In this document: positions 1-9,228 of the stretch, in pieces
How positions within the stretch are numbered: the first letter of the stretch is position 1
How the letters are laid out: each line of letters begins with the position of its first letter
Source: an uncultured Flavobacteriaceae bacterium
Lineage (GTDB): Bacteria; Bacteroidota; Bacteroidia; Flavobacteriales; Flavobacteriaceae
Assembly: GCA_943789365.1 (NCBI GenBank)
Contig: CALSTV010000001.1
Coordinates: forward strand, 62,001-126,000
DNA: 64,000 nucleotides
Reading direction: 5' to 3'
Notes under the pieces: generated by a model
Told to the model about the DNA's origin: nothing
What the model saw: the letters and a program-made list of their open reading frames with translations, nothing else
Database searches by the model: none
Program-made: the position numbers and the translations under genes

Positions 1-109
1 TCAGAATTTTGGTAAACTTTTCACTTTTGTCCGCAAGAATCGCTTTCAATTCTGCTTTAGAACTAACCTTTTCTATCTCCTCTATGGTTAAGTGTTGATC
101 TTTCTTCAT
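1..109 (-). CDS. Partial gene, N-terminal end only
   Basis: An ATG at 109 on the minus strand opens a frame that runs off the window edge after 36 codons with no stop. The visible peptide starts MKKDQHLTIEEIEKVSSKAE and is charged and helical, with no signal peptide. It lies 50 bases downstream of recQ on the same strand, so it may be co-transcribed with it. The N-terminus vaguely recalls the short leader of Bacteroidetes PPK2-type polyphosphate kinases, but that is a guess from memory. Function cannot be assigned from this much sequence. Confidence 0.6.
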   Translation of the reverse strand, partial: MKKDQHLTIEEIEKVSSKAELKAILADKSEKFTKIL

Positions 110-158
110 AGTTTTTGAACTGAGTATAAATACTCTTCTCCTTTTTTTTTATTGAACT

Positions 159-2360
159 CTAATTTCCTATTTCACTTAAAAACTTAATTCGCATCAAGCG
201 CAATTCTTCCTCTTCATAATCTCCGTCGAATTCATCCAAAGCTTCCTGAATATCATCCGACTCAGCTTCCATAAAATACTCCATAATATCCTCCTGTTGA
301 TCTTCATCCAAAATGTCATCAATACAATAGGAAATATCCAATTTAGTTCCAGAATACACGATGGTTTCAATTTCTTTTATCAACGCATCCATTTCCAAAC
401 CTTTTGAACTTGAAATATCTTCAAGCGACAGTTTCCTATCTGTATTTTGAATGATATAGAGTTTTAAACCAGATTTCACACCTGTACCCTTTACAATAAG
501 ATCATCCGGTCTGGTAATGTCATTTTCTTTTACATAGCCTTCAATAAGCGTGACAAATTCCTTTCCAAACTTCTTTGCTTTTCCATCTCCAACCCCATGT
601 ACATTAGATAGTTCTTCTAATGAAATTGGATAACGCAATGCCATGGCTTCAAGGGATGGGTCTTGAAAAATTGCAAATGGAGGAATCCCTTTTTTCTTCG
701 CCATCTTCCTTCTTAAATCTTTAAGAATGGCCATTAATTTTTGATCGCTTACGCCACCAACTGCTTTCGACGTTACCACGCCATCTCCTACGGTATCTTC
801 CTGACTGTATACATGATCAGCAGTCATCATAAATGACTTTGGATTTTCAATGAAATCCAATCCTTCTTGTGTCATTTTTAAAACGCCATACTGTTCAATT
901 TCTTTGCGTAAATAATTCACAACCAAAGTTTGTCGAATCAAAGCCATCCAATAATCTGCTTTGTGTTTTTTTCCGATGCCAAAAAAATCACGTTCTGGTG
1001 TTTTATGAGAATTCAGCATTGCATTTTCTTTTCCAATCAACGTAGCAACAATGTCTTTGGCTTTATATTTTTCTTTGGAATCTCGAACTACTGTTAACAA
1101 CGATTTTACTTGCTCCTGTGCCTCTACTTTGGGTTTTGGGTTCTTAGTATTATCATCCATATTGGCACCCAAACCATTCACTTCATCGAATTCTTCTCCA
1201 AAATAATGCAGTAGATATTTACGTCTACTCATAGATGTTTCCGCGTAGCCAACAACTTCTTGCAACAAGGCATGTCCTATTTCTTGTTCAGCAACGGGCT
1301 TACTCGCCATAAACTTTTCTAATTTCTCGATGTCCTTATACGCATAATAAGCCAAACAATAGCCTTCACCATCATCTCTCCCCGCACGACCTGTTTCTTG
1401 ATAATAGCTCTCCAAACTCTTGGGTATGTCATGATGAATCACAAAACGCACATCGGGCTTATCAATCCCCATTCCAAATGCAATTGTGGCAACGATAACG
1501 TCTGTATCTTCCATCAAAAACATATCCTGATGCTTTGCCCTGGTCTTGGCATCTAGTCCGGCATGATACGGCATTGCTTTGATTCCATTAACTTGTAAAA
1601 TCTGGGCTACTTCTTCTACTTTCTTTCTACTCAAACAATAAATCACACCAGACTTACCTTGGTAGCCTTTTACAAAACGAATGATATCGCTGTAGATATC
1701 TTTTGTTTTTGGACGTACATCGTAAAAGAGATTGGGCCTATTAAAAGAAGCCTTGAAAGTATTGGCATCAGACATTCCCAATGACTTCAATATATCTTCC
1801 TGAACTTTTTCGGTAGCGGTGGCGGTTAAACCTATCACCGAAACATTGTCTATGTTCTTTATAATCGTGCGAAGATTTCGATATTCTGGTCTAAAATCGT
1901 GTCCCCATTCCGAAATACAATGTGCCTCATCTATGGCAACAAAAGAAATCTTTTGAGTCTGTAAAAATTGAACATATTCTTCTTTAATTAGTGATTCCGG
2001 AGCAACGTAAAGAAGTTTTGTAATGCCATTGACAATGTCTTCTTTAACTTTCGTTACTTCCGATTTGTTAAGTGAAGAATTTAACACGTGTGCAATGCCA
2101 TCATTTTCGGAAATTCCACGAATTGCATCCACCTGATTTTTCATCAATGCTATCAATGGAGAAACAACAATTGCAGTGCCTTCTTTCATTAATGCAGGTA
2201 ATTGATAACATAGCGATTTCCCTCCTCCTGTTGGCATAATAGCAAAGGTATTCTCTCCTGCAACTATACTTCTTATAACATCTTCTTGTAAACCTTTAAA
2301 TTTTGAAAACCCGAAAAACTTTTTTAGGGGACCATGTAAATCAATTTCCTTTCTATTCAT
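159..2360 (-). CDS. recQ: ATP-dependent DNA helicase RecQ
   Basis: A 733-residue SF2 3'-5' DNA helicase for recombinational repair and fork restart. It has a Walker A segment (PTGGGKSLCYQLP), a DEAH box (DEAHCISEWGHDFRPEYR), the SAT-type motif GLTATAT, and a helicase C domain with motif VI (QETGRAGRDDGEGYC). RQC-like and HRDC-like regions follow (GVGDGKAKKFG near residue 585). The C-terminus is very acidic, which is usual for Bacteroidetes RecQ. The start is placed at the ATG at 2360 (MNRKEIDLHG), because an upstream extension to 2408 adds an unconserved stretch that runs into the likely promoter region. It is transcribed divergently from kdsD, with 76 bases between the two starts. Confidence 0.96.
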   Translation of the reverse strand: MNRKEIDLHGPLKKFFGFSKFKGLQEDVIRSIVAGENTFAIMPTGGGKSLCYQLPALMKEGTAIVVSPLIALMKNQVDAIRGISENDGIAHVLNSSLNKSEVTKVKEDIVNGITKLLYVAPESLIKEEYVQFLQTQKISFVAIDEAHCISEWGHDFRPEYRNLRTIIKNIDNVSVIGLTATATEKVQEDILKSLGMSDANTFKASFNRPNLFYDVRPKTKDIYSDIIRFVKGYQGKSGVIYCLSRKKVEEVAQILQVNGIKAMPYHAGLDAKTRAKHQDMFLMEDTDVIVATIAFGMGIDKPDVRFVIHHDIPKSLESYYQETGRAGRDDGEGYCLAYYAYKDIEKLEKFMASKPVAEQEIGHALLQEVVGYAETSMSRRKYLLHYFGEEFDEVNGLGANMDDNTKNPKPKVEAQEQVKSLLTVVRDSKEKYKAKDIVATLIGKENAMLNSHKTPERDFFGIGKKHKADYWMALIRQTLVVNYLRKEIEQYGVLKMTQEGLDFIENPKSFMMTADHVYSQEDTVGDGVVTSKAVGGVSDQKLMAILKDLRRKMAKKKGIPPFAIFQDPSLEAMALRYPISLEELSNVHGVGDGKAKKFGKEFVTLIEGYVKENDITRPDDLIVKGTGVKSGLKLYIIQNTDRKLSLEDISSSKGLEMDALIKEIETIVYSGTKLDISYCIDDILDEDQQEDIMEYFMEAESDDIQEALDEFDGDYEEEELRLMRIKFLSEIGN

Positions 2361-2436
2361 TACCTTTCTTAATCTAATTTTAGATACATTTGCAAATAAA
2401 GGTATCACTTTTTTTTATTCTACAAAATTAAAACTT

Positions 2437-3405
2437 TTGAAAAATACAAATACGATTATAGAGAACGCAAAGCAAACTATTGAATTAGAAAGCAATGCTA
2501 TTGCGAATTTAAAGAATTTAATCAATTCCGATTTTGAAGCCTCTGTAAAATACATCTTCAATTCTAAGGGTAGAGTTATTATAACTGGAATTGGAAAAAG
2601 TGCCATCATTGCTAGTAAAATCGTGGCTACTATGAATTCAACAGGTACGCCGGCAATCTTTATGCACGCAGCAGATGCCATTCATGGTGATTTGGGAAAT
2701 ATTCAATCCGAAGATACGGTAATTTGCATCTCTAAAAGCGGAAATACGCCGGAGATAAAAGTACTCGTTCCCTTGATTCAAAATTACGGAAATAAGCTTA
2801 TCGCACTTACGGGAAATCCAGAGTCTTTTCTTGGCACACATGCAGATTTTACTCTGAATTGCCATGTTGAGAAAGAGGCCTGTCCTAACAACTTGGCTCC
2901 AACTACGAGTACTACAGCTCAGCTTGTTATGGGAGATGCCTTAGCCGTATGTTTGCTCGAAATGAAGGAGTTTAGCAGTAATGATTTTGCTAAATACCAT
3001 CCTGGTGGTGCTTTAGGAAAAAAATTATATTTAAGGGTGAACGATCTTATCGCCAACAATGAGCTGCCATTGGTGCATCCAGAGACAAGTATAAAAGATA
3101 CTATCATTGAGATTTCAAACAAACGAATGGGCGCAACAGCAGTGATTGACAATGCTACTATCATAGGCATGATTACCGATGGAGATATTCGTAGAATGTT
3201 GGAAAATAATACTGCTATTGATACGCTCACAGCAAAAGACATCATGTCGGCAAACCCAAAAACCCTCGATGCCAACGCTATGGCAATCGATGCCCTAAAC
3301 ACATTAGAAGATCACGGAATCACACAAATACTCGTGGAAGATTCGGATAAAAAGTATGTTGGAATTGTTCATTTACACGACTTGATCAAGGAAGGAATAT
3401 TTTAA
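2437..3405 (+). CDS. kdsD: D-arabinose 5-phosphate isomerase (KpsF/GutQ family)
   Basis: A 322-residue enzyme that converts ribulose 5-phosphate to arabinose 5-phosphate, the first step to the LPS sugar Kdo. An N-terminal SIS domain (about residues 35-175; GIGKSAIIASKIVATMNSTG, ISKSGNTPEI) is followed by two CBS domains (about 205-262 and 270-320), the standard architecture. The start appears to be TTG at 2437: no ATG exists upstream in frame, the next Met is residue 67 inside the SIS core, and the peptide from TTG matches the usual family length. It heads a run with tatC and lptB. kdsB, a later step of the same pathway, is at 19041. Confidence 0.93.
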   Translation: MKNTNTIIENAKQTIELESNAIANLKNLINSDFEASVKYIFNSKGRVIITGIGKSAIIASKIVATMNSTGTPAIFMHAADAIHGDLGNIQSEDTVICISKSGNTPEIKVLVPLIQNYGNKLIALTGNPESFLGTHADFTLNCHVEKEACPNNLAPTTSTTAQLVMGDALAVCLLEMKEFSSNDFAKYHPGGALGKKLYLRVNDLIANNELPLVHPETSIKDTIIEISNKRMGATAVIDNATIIGMITDGDIRRMLENNTAIDTLTAKDIMSANPKTLDANAMAIDALNTLEDHGITQILVEDSDKKYVGIVHLHDLIKEGIF

Positions 3406-3441
3406 ATCACGTTGCCTAAAAATCTATAAACGACAACTTTC

Positions 3442-4248
3442 ATGAGTGAAGAAAAAAATCAAATGTCTTTTTTGTCACACCTCGAAGAATTGAGATGGCA
3501 TTTAGTACGGTCTACTGCGGCTATTTTTATATGTGGGATCGTTTTATTTGCTTTCAAAAAACAAGTCTATGATTTATTTTTATTGGCCCACTTAAAAACA
3601 GACTTCGTTACCTATCAATTTTTCTGTGATGCCTTTGGTGCTATTGGAATTGACAGTGATTTTTGCGGCGTTGCATTTCCACAAAAATTGCAAAGTCTTT
3701 CCATGACCAATCAATTGATGAACGCCATTTGGTCTTCTTTGATTTTAGGTTTGATAGTATCATTTCCTTACGTTCTTTATGAACTCTGGAAATTTATTGC
3801 TCCTGGCCTGCACGAAAATGAAATCAAAAAATCAAAAGGGTTTTTATTCATTACTTCTGTACTGTTCTTTACTGGGGTATTATTCAGCTTTTATGTGATT
3901 GTACCGATGTCCGTTTATTTCTTCTATCATTTTGAAATTACAGATACTATACAGAACAATTTCACACTTTCTTCCTATATATCTATGGTTACCAACACGC
4001 TTTTAGGTGTATCGGTTGTCTTCGAATTACCGGTTTTGATTTTCTTTTTAACGAAACTGGGCCTTATCACACCAGAGTTTTTAAAAACTTATAGAAAACA
4101 TGCCTTGGTTGTTGTATTGTTGTTATCTGCCATTATTACACCTCCCGATGTAGCCAGTCAGATAATTGTATCCATTCCTGTATTAATTTTATATGAGGTG
4201 AGTATTTACGTATCAAGATTTGTAGTAAAAAAGCAAGTGAACTCTTAA
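3442..4248 (+). CDS. tatC: Sec-independent protein translocase TatC
   Basis: A 268-residue multi-span inner-membrane protein, the twin-arginine signal receptor of the Tat translocase. The N-terminal motif SFLSHLEELRWHLVRS is the family hallmark. About six hydrophobic segments follow, including a conserved FELPVLIFFLTKLGLI region and an ITPPDVASQI motif near the end. The first periplasmic loop carries two cysteines (FFCDAFG, DFCGVAF), as often seen in Flavobacteria. It starts 36 bases after kdsD and ends 18 bases before lptB. No tatA is in the window. Confidence 0.95.
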   Translation: MSEEKNQMSFLSHLEELRWHLVRSTAAIFICGIVLFAFKKQVYDLFLLAHLKTDFVTYQFFCDAFGAIGIDSDFCGVAFPQKLQSLSMTNQLMNAIWSSLILGLIVSFPYVLYELWKFIAPGLHENEIKKSKGFLFITSVLFFTGVLFSFYVIVPMSVYFFYHFEITDTIQNNFTLSSYISMVTNTLLGVSVVFELPVLIFFLTKLGLITPEFLKTYRKHALVVVLLLSAIITPPDVASQIIVSIPVLILYEVSIYVSRFVVKKQVNS

Positions 4249-4266
4249 CATTAATCGTCTATTAGT

Positions 4267-5004
4267 ATGAAACTTAGAGCTGAAAACATTCAAAAAATAT
4301 ACGGAAGTCGAAAAGTTGTAAAAGGCATTTCATTAGAGGTAAACCAAGGAGAAATTATTGGTCTTTTGGGACCTAATGGTGCTGGAAAAACGACATCGTT
4401 TTATATGATTGTTGGCATGGTAAAACCAAACTTTGGAAATATCTATTTGGACAATGACGAGATTACAGATTTTCCAATGTACAAAAGGGCGCAAAGTGGT
4501 ATAGGATATTTAGCACAGGAAGCTTCAGTGTTTAGAAAATTATCAGTAGAAGACAATATTAGATCTGTATTACAATTTACAGGAAGAACTAAAGCCGAAG
4601 AAAACGAAAAGTTAGAAACGTTGATTGAAGAGTTTAGTTTGGGCCATGTTCGTAAAAACAGAGGTGATTTGCTTTCTGGAGGAGAACGAAGACGTACTGA
4701 AATTGCACGATGCCTGGCTTCTGACCCTAAGTTTATTTTGTTGGACGAACCTTTTGCTGGTGTTGACCCTATTGCTGTGGAAGACATTCAAAGTATTGTT
4801 GCCCAATTAAAGAACAGAAATATAGGCATTTTAATTACAGATCACGATGTACAAGCAACTTTAGCTATAACTGACAAGACCTATTTGATGTACGAAGGAG
4901 GTATTCTTAAAGAAGGAACTCCGAAAGAATTGGCAGACGACCCTACTGTTAGAAAGGTATATCTCGGTGAAAGTTTTATACTAAAAGAAAATAAGTTCAA
5001 ATAG
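4267..5004 (+). CDS. lptB: LPS export ABC transporter ATP-binding protein LptB
   Basis: A 245-residue ABC ATPase that powers LPS extraction from the inner membrane with LptFG. Walker A is [13 protein letters not shown], the Q-loop region is [15 protein letters not shown] (diagnostic of LptB), the signature is [15 protein letters not shown], Walker B is [16 protein letters not shown] and the switch His lies in ITDHDV. The length is typical. It follows tatC closely. Together with kdsD this small run joins Kdo supply and LPS export. Confidence 0.96.
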   Translation: MKLRAENIQKIYGSRKVVKGISLEVNQGEIIGLLGPNGAGKTTSFYMIVGMVKPNFGNIYLDNDEITDFPMYKRAQSGIGYLAQEASVFRKLSVEDNIRSVLQFTGRTKAEENEKLETLIEEFSLGHVRKNRGDLLSGGERRRTEIARCLASDPKFILLDEPFAGVDPIAVEDIQSIVAQLKNRNIGILITDHDVQATLAITDKTYLMYEGGILKEGTPKELADDPTVRKVYLGESFILKENKFK

Positions 5005-5053
5005 GTTTTCTTTACATTCGACAATCCCCCCATAACATTTTAACAAAAATAGT

Positions 5054-6457
5054 ATGGTGGTTTTTTATTTTATTCTTTTTCTAATTGTTTTTACTTTTAT
5101 TGGCGTTTCTGCAACCAAGTTTAAATCAAACACTACTAAGGATTATCTTTTAGCCAGCAGTACGATTTCACCTTTTTTTTCGGGTATTTCAGCAGCTGCA
5201 TCTACGTATAGTGGTTTTATGTTCACGGGGTTTGTAGGCTATGTTTTTACAAATGGCTTTGCTGCAATTTGGTTTATCGTGTTCATGTTTTTAGGTGAAT
5301 TTTGCTCTACTTTCTTCACCCCTTTTATTCAACAATCAGCAAGAAAAACAAAAGCATATACCTACGTCGAAATGATTGTAGATATGACAGGAGGTTACCA
5401 AATACTTCGAAAATTATTAGCAATTATTATTTTGTTGTTTTTAGGTGTGTATGCATCTTCACAAATTCTGTCAAGTACCAAAGCGCTACATGAGTTACTG
5501 GAATGGAATCCATTTTTAAGTGTATTGGTTGCTACTGCCATTATCATTGCATATTCCTACGCAGGGGGATTGAGAGCTTCTATTTGGACAGACGTCGCTC
5601 AAGGTACAACAATGCTAATAGCTATTGCTGCATTGGGTTTTTATTCGTTGCAAAATTTAGGAGGTTATAACGAATTGTATTTTAAACTTAAGACCATTGA
5701 TCCAAATTTGGTGTCTTGGCGACCTCAAAATTTAAAATTTGGCATTGCTGCATTTGCTATCGGTTGGTTTTCCCATGGCTTTTTCGGTTTATTGGGACAA
5801 CCACATGTCATGAATCGATATATGGCTTTACGTACAGGCGCTAAAAATACCCGAAAGGCATCACTCTATTTTATTGGTTTCTCTATACTTTTCACCTGCT
5901 TTCTAACACTGGTTTCTTTAGCTATTAGAACCCACTATGCTGAAGTTGCTTTTGACCATGAAGTAGCCTTGCTACGATTTTCAAAAGAAACATTCTCGAA
6001 TGCATTTTTAGGTTTGATATTGGCTGGTTTATTCTCATCAACTATCTCCACAGCCGATTCTCAAATACTAGTATGTGCTTCGGCACTCACACGTAATTTC
6101 TTCCCTAAAAACCTCCGTAAAAAACATCCTCTAGCAAGCAATAAGTTTGCAGTTGTACTTATTGCCATTTGTGTAGGAATGCTATCTCTTTATGAAAATC
6201 AAACAGTGTTTTCTACAGTAGTACTTTCTTGGGGAATATTAGGTGTTGCATTCACCCCTTTTTTATTAGCAAACTATTTTAAGTTATCTATTAACTCCAC
6301 AACATCTGTATGTATGCTTATAACTGGTATAGCTACTGCTTTGCTATGGCATTATAATAGATTGGACAGCAACGGAATGACAATTATGCTGCCAGGCATA
6401 TCCGCAAGTTTTTTAAGTTATTACCTATGTAAAGCTATTGGACTTACCAACGAATAA
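5054..6457 (+). CDS. Sodium:solute symporter (SSS family)
   Basis: A 467-residue inner-membrane protein with about 12-13 hydrophobic segments and the SSS core pattern: a sodium-site-like helix SGISAAASTYSGFMFTGFVG and a later STISTADSQILVCAS segment (about residues 327-341) matching the family signature. It resembles PutP-type carriers, but the substrate cannot be read from sequence. It starts 49 bases after lptB. Its 3' end overlaps that of the convergent fabH by 14 bases, so the two genes have no room for a separate terminator. Confidence 0.88.
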   Translation: MVVFYFILFLIVFTFIGVSATKFKSNTTKDYLLASSTISPFFSGISAAASTYSGFMFTGFVGYVFTNGFAAIWFIVFMFLGEFCSTFFTPFIQQSARKTKAYTYVEMIVDMTGGYQILRKLLAIIILLFLGVYASSQILSSTKALHELLEWNPFLSVLVATAIIIAYSYAGGLRASIWTDVAQGTTMLIAIAALGFYSLQNLGGYNELYFKLKTIDPNLVSWRPQNLKFGIAAFAIGWFSHGFFGLLGQPHVMNRYMALRTGAKNTRKASLYFIGFSILFTCFLTLVSLAIRTHYAEVAFDHEVALLRFSKETFSNAFLGLILAGLFSSTISTADSQILVCASALTRNFFPKNLRKKHPLASNKFAVVLIAICVGMLSLYENQTVFSTVVLSWGILGVAFTPFLLANYFKLSINSTTSVCMLITGIATALLWHYNRLDSNGMTIMLPGISASFLSYYLCKAIGLTNE

Positions 6458-7451
6458 AAACAGAACCCCAGGTAAAGCCACTGCCAAATGCGGCTAGAAC
6501 CACTATATCGTTGTCCTTTATTTTTCCTTTTTCCCATGCTTCACTGAGAGCAATTACAACCGAAGCGGCTGTGGTGTTTCCATAATGCATGATATTGTTG
6601 TAGACTTGGTCGTCTCTTAATTTAAATTTACGCTGAATGAATTGAGCAATTCTTAAATTTGCTTGATGAGGAACTAACAAATCGATGTCTTCTGGACTTA
6701 ATTGATTCTTTTCCAAGCCTTCTAGTATCGCTTCTGAAAATCGAGTAACGGCATGTTTAAAAACAAACTGCCCGTTCATATAAGGATAATATGAAGTATC
6801 ATCAGGGTCATTCTTTTCCATTATTTCTGGCACCCATCTTGCCGTACTAGGTCCTTCTAACACCAATTCTTTTGCATGTTTCCCTTCTGAATGCAAATGC
6901 GAAGAAAGTATTCCTTTTCCTTTTTCTTCGGTCCTGCTGAGCACTACTGCCCCAGCTCCATCACCAAAAATGACTGAAACCCCTCTGCCTCTCGTTGTTT
7001 TGTCTAAACCTCCAGAATGATTTTCCGAACCGATGACCAAAATATTTTTATACATTCCTGTTTTAATAAATTGATCTGCAACGGACATTGCATATACAAA
7101 ACCAGAACATTGATCTCTAACATCTAAGGCCCCTACGGTGGGCATCTCCAACATTTCCTGAACTTCTACACCTCCACCAGGAAAATACATATCAGGACTC
7201 AAAGTTGCAAAAACGATAAAGTCGATTTCATCTTTAGTCAAACCAGACCGTTCAATAGCTATTCTAGCCGCTTTTGCTCCCATTACGGATGTAGAATCAC
7301 CTGAACCTTCTTTAATCCATCTACGTTCTTTGATACCTGTTCTCTCTTGAATCCAAGCATCATTAGTATCCATCATTTTCGACAAATCATCGTTTGTCAC
7401 AATATTGTCTGGAACATAAAACCCAAGTCCGATAATTTTTGAATTGTACAT
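6444..7451 (-). CDS. fabH: 3-oxoacyl-ACP synthase III (KAS III, FabH)
   Basis: A 335-residue thiolase-fold enzyme that starts fatty acid synthesis by condensing acetyl- or branched acyl-CoA with malonyl-ACP. The catalytic Cys is in DVRDQCSGFVYAMS (about residue 114), His in LVPHQANLRIA and Asn in HYGNTTAAS. The glycine-rich end AAFGSGFTWGS completes the fold. It is convergent with the symporter, with a 14-base overlap of 3' ends. Flavobacteria often carry several FabH paralogues, so this may serve a specialised acyl chain. A role outside primary fatty acid synthesis is possible. Confidence 0.93.
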   Translation of the reverse strand: MYNSKIIGLGFYVPDNIVTNDDLSKMMDTNDAWIQERTGIKERRWIKEGSGDSTSVMGAKAARIAIERSGLTKDEIDFIVFATLSPDMYFPGGGVEVQEMLEMPTVGALDVRDQCSGFVYAMSVADQFIKTGMYKNILVIGSENHSGGLDKTTRGRGVSVIFGDGAGAVVLSRTEEKGKGILSSHLHSEGKHAKELVLEGPSTARWVPEIMEKNDPDDTSYYPYMNGQFVFKHAVTRFSEAILEGLEKNQLSPEDIDLLVPHQANLRIAQFIQRKFKLRDDQVYNNIMHYGNTTAASVVIALSEAWEKGKIKDNDIVVLAAFGSGFTWGSVFIRW

Positions 7452-7537
7452 AGTGGTTACATTTAAGGGGTTATAGCGACTTAAATGTAAGAAATATATT
7501 TCAGTTCTATATCAAATTGAACTGTTGTTTTTACTAG

Positions 7538-7684
7538 AGGCTGACGGCTGACGGCTTCCGGCTGACGGCAGAAAGCTGGAAGCTGGTGGCTGACGGCTGA
7601 AACCTGAAAGCTGGTGGCTGACGGCTGACGGCTGACGGCTGACGGCTGAAACCTGAAAGCTGGTGGCTGACGGCTGACGGCTGA
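7538..7684. repeat. GC-rich intergenic tandem repeat array
   Basis: About 147 bases between fabH and nadC are built of the short unit GGCTGACGGCT mixed with GAAAGCTGGTGGCTGACGG and GGCTGAAACCTGAAAGC. The composite block occurs twice almost exactly. The array is much richer in GC than its surroundings. There are no unique spacers, so it is not a CRISPR. Any reading frame through it is an artefact of the repeat. Similar short intergenic repeats are known from Flavobacteria genomes; a function is not evident. Confidence 0.9.
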
Positions 7685-7695
7685 GCAAGTAAACC

Positions 7696-8553
7696 CTAAA
7701 TAGCCTTTAAGCTCAAATCCATATTGTAAACGGAATGTGTGAGTGCTCCAGAGGAAATATAATCTACACCACATTCAGCATAGTTACGTAGTGTAGTTTC
7801 ATCAATCCCGCCAGAAGATTCTGTTTGGCATTTACCATTGATCATAGCCACTGCTTTTCTAGTATCTTCATAGGTAAAATTATCGATTAGAATTCTATGG
7901 ATACCATCAGACCTCAAAATCTCACGAATTTCACCTAAATCTCTAGCCTCAATAATTATTTTTAAATCTTTTCCGGTCTCATCTAAATACGTTTTTGTTT
8001 TTTCAATAGCTTTTGTGATGCCTCCTGCAAAGTCTATATGATTGTCTTTTAGCATGATCATATCGTACAACGCAAAACGATGGTTTTCTCCTCCACCAAT
8101 TTTTACCGCCCACTTCTCCAATGCTCTAATCCCTGGCGTTGTTTTACGCGTGTCTAAGATGTTCGTTTTAGTACCTACTAATAAGTCAGTATAACTTTTA
8201 GTTTTTGTCGCAATGGCACTCATTCTTTGCATAACATTGAGTACCAAACGTTCCGCTTTAAGAATTGCATGAGAACTTCCCGAAACCCTCAATACCACAT
8301 CACCGTGTGTTACAGAAGCTCCGTCTTCTATCAACACATCAATTTGCATTGTAGGTTCTACATATTTAAATACACGAGTCGCAAAATCAACCCCAGCAAT
8401 GATTCCGGTATCTTTTACCAACAACTGTGCTTTTCCTTGAACACCTACAGGAATACAAGCTAAAGAGCTATGATCACCATCTCCGACATCTTCACGAATG
8501 GCGTTTTCAATTATTAATTTCAATTCCGTTTCAAACTGTGTATTGCTAATCAT
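7696..8553 (-). CDS. nadC: Nicotinate-nucleotide pyrophosphorylase (quinolinate phosphoribosyltransferase)
   Basis: A 285-residue enzyme that turns quinolinate and PRPP into nicotinate mononucleotide for de novo NAD synthesis. The family patterns are TRKTTPGIRALEKWAVKIGG, the basic GENHRFALYDMIMLKDNHI and the C-terminal EVDN-like IIEARDLGE plus GGIDETTLRNYAECGVDYIS. Length is typical. It lies upstream of fabH on the same strand but is separated by the repeat array. nadA and nadB are not in the window. Confidence 0.96.
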   Translation of the reverse strand: MISNTQFETELKLIIENAIREDVGDGDHSSLACIPVGVQGKAQLLVKDTGIIAGVDFATRVFKYVEPTMQIDVLIEDGASVTHGDVVLRVSGSSHAILKAERLVLNVMQRMSAIATKTKSYTDLLVGTKTNILDTRKTTPGIRALEKWAVKIGGGENHRFALYDMIMLKDNHIDFAGGITKAIEKTKTYLDETGKDLKIIIEARDLGEIREILRSDGIHRILIDNFTYEDTRKAVAMINGKCQTESSGGIDETTLRNYAECGVDYISSGALTHSVYNMDLSLKAI

Positions 8554-8691
8554 GGACTGTATTTTTGAAAGACAAAAATACTTTTTTATCTCTAAATCTT
8601 GAAAGATTTTTAGGTTAATTCTAGAAGCCTACATTGTTGGTATTTATGACAGAACAATGCGCTTTTAGAAACTAATCCCTATTTTTGTTTT

Positions 8692-9165
8692 ATGAAAATA
8701 AAACTCTTAGCCATTGGCAAAACGGATGACAAACATCTGAACAGTCTTATTGACACCTATCAGAACAGATTGAAACACTATATCAAATTTGAGTTAGAAA
8801 TTATTCCAGACATCAAAAATGTAAAAAACCTTTCTGAAAACCAGCAAAAAGAAAAGGAAGGCACCCTGATACTCAGCAAACTAAAACCGACAGACCAACT
8901 CATTGTTTTGGATGAAAAAGGAAAAGATTTTCGATCTAAAGAATTCGCATCGTTTTTGCAAAAAAAGATGAACTCAGGCATCAAGCAATTGGTTTTCGTA
9001 ATTGGTGGTCCCTATGGTTTTTCTGATGCTGTTTATAAGAAAGCACAAGGAAAGGTTTCTTTTTCCAAAATGACTTTTTCGCATCAAATGATTCGATTGT
9101 TTGTGGTAGAACAGGTATACAGAGCGTTTACGATATTAAAAAATGAACCCTATCACCATGAGTGA
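8692..9165 (+). CDS. rlmH: 23S rRNA (pseudouridine1915-N3)-methyltransferase RlmH
   Basis: A 157-residue SPOUT methyltransferase that methylates pseudouridine 1915 in helix 69 of 23S rRNA. Key motifs are LDEKGKDFRSKEFA, the SAM-binding knot VFVIGGPYGFSDAV and the C-terminal SHQMIRLFVVEQVYRAF followed by PYHH. A perfect TAnnTTTG element (TATTTTTG, 8680-8687) ends only four bases before the ATG, so the mRNA could be leaderless; no matching -33 TTG is present at the usual distance. Confidence 0.96.
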   Translation: MKIKLLAIGKTDDKHLNSLIDTYQNRLKHYIKFELEIIPDIKNVKNLSENQQKEKEGTLILSKLKPTDQLIVLDEKGKDFRSKEFASFLQKKMNSGIKQLVFVIGGPYGFSDAVYKKAQGKVSFSKMTFSHQMIRLFVVEQVYRAFTILKNEPYHHE

Positions 9166-9228
9166 GCATGTAGGTTTGAGTTTTTAGTAAAATTTATAAA
9201 TTCTGAAAGGAATAACAATGAAGAAATA

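Noticed and set aside
7538-7684. Possible CRISPR array
   Set aside because: Units are short and adjoin each other with no unique spacers, and no cas gene is present in the window.
7481-7774. A 97-codon minus-strand frame through the tandem repeat between fabH and nadC
   Set aside because: Its sequence is just the repeat translated (RQPSA-type iteration) and it overlaps the nadC 3' end in another frame.
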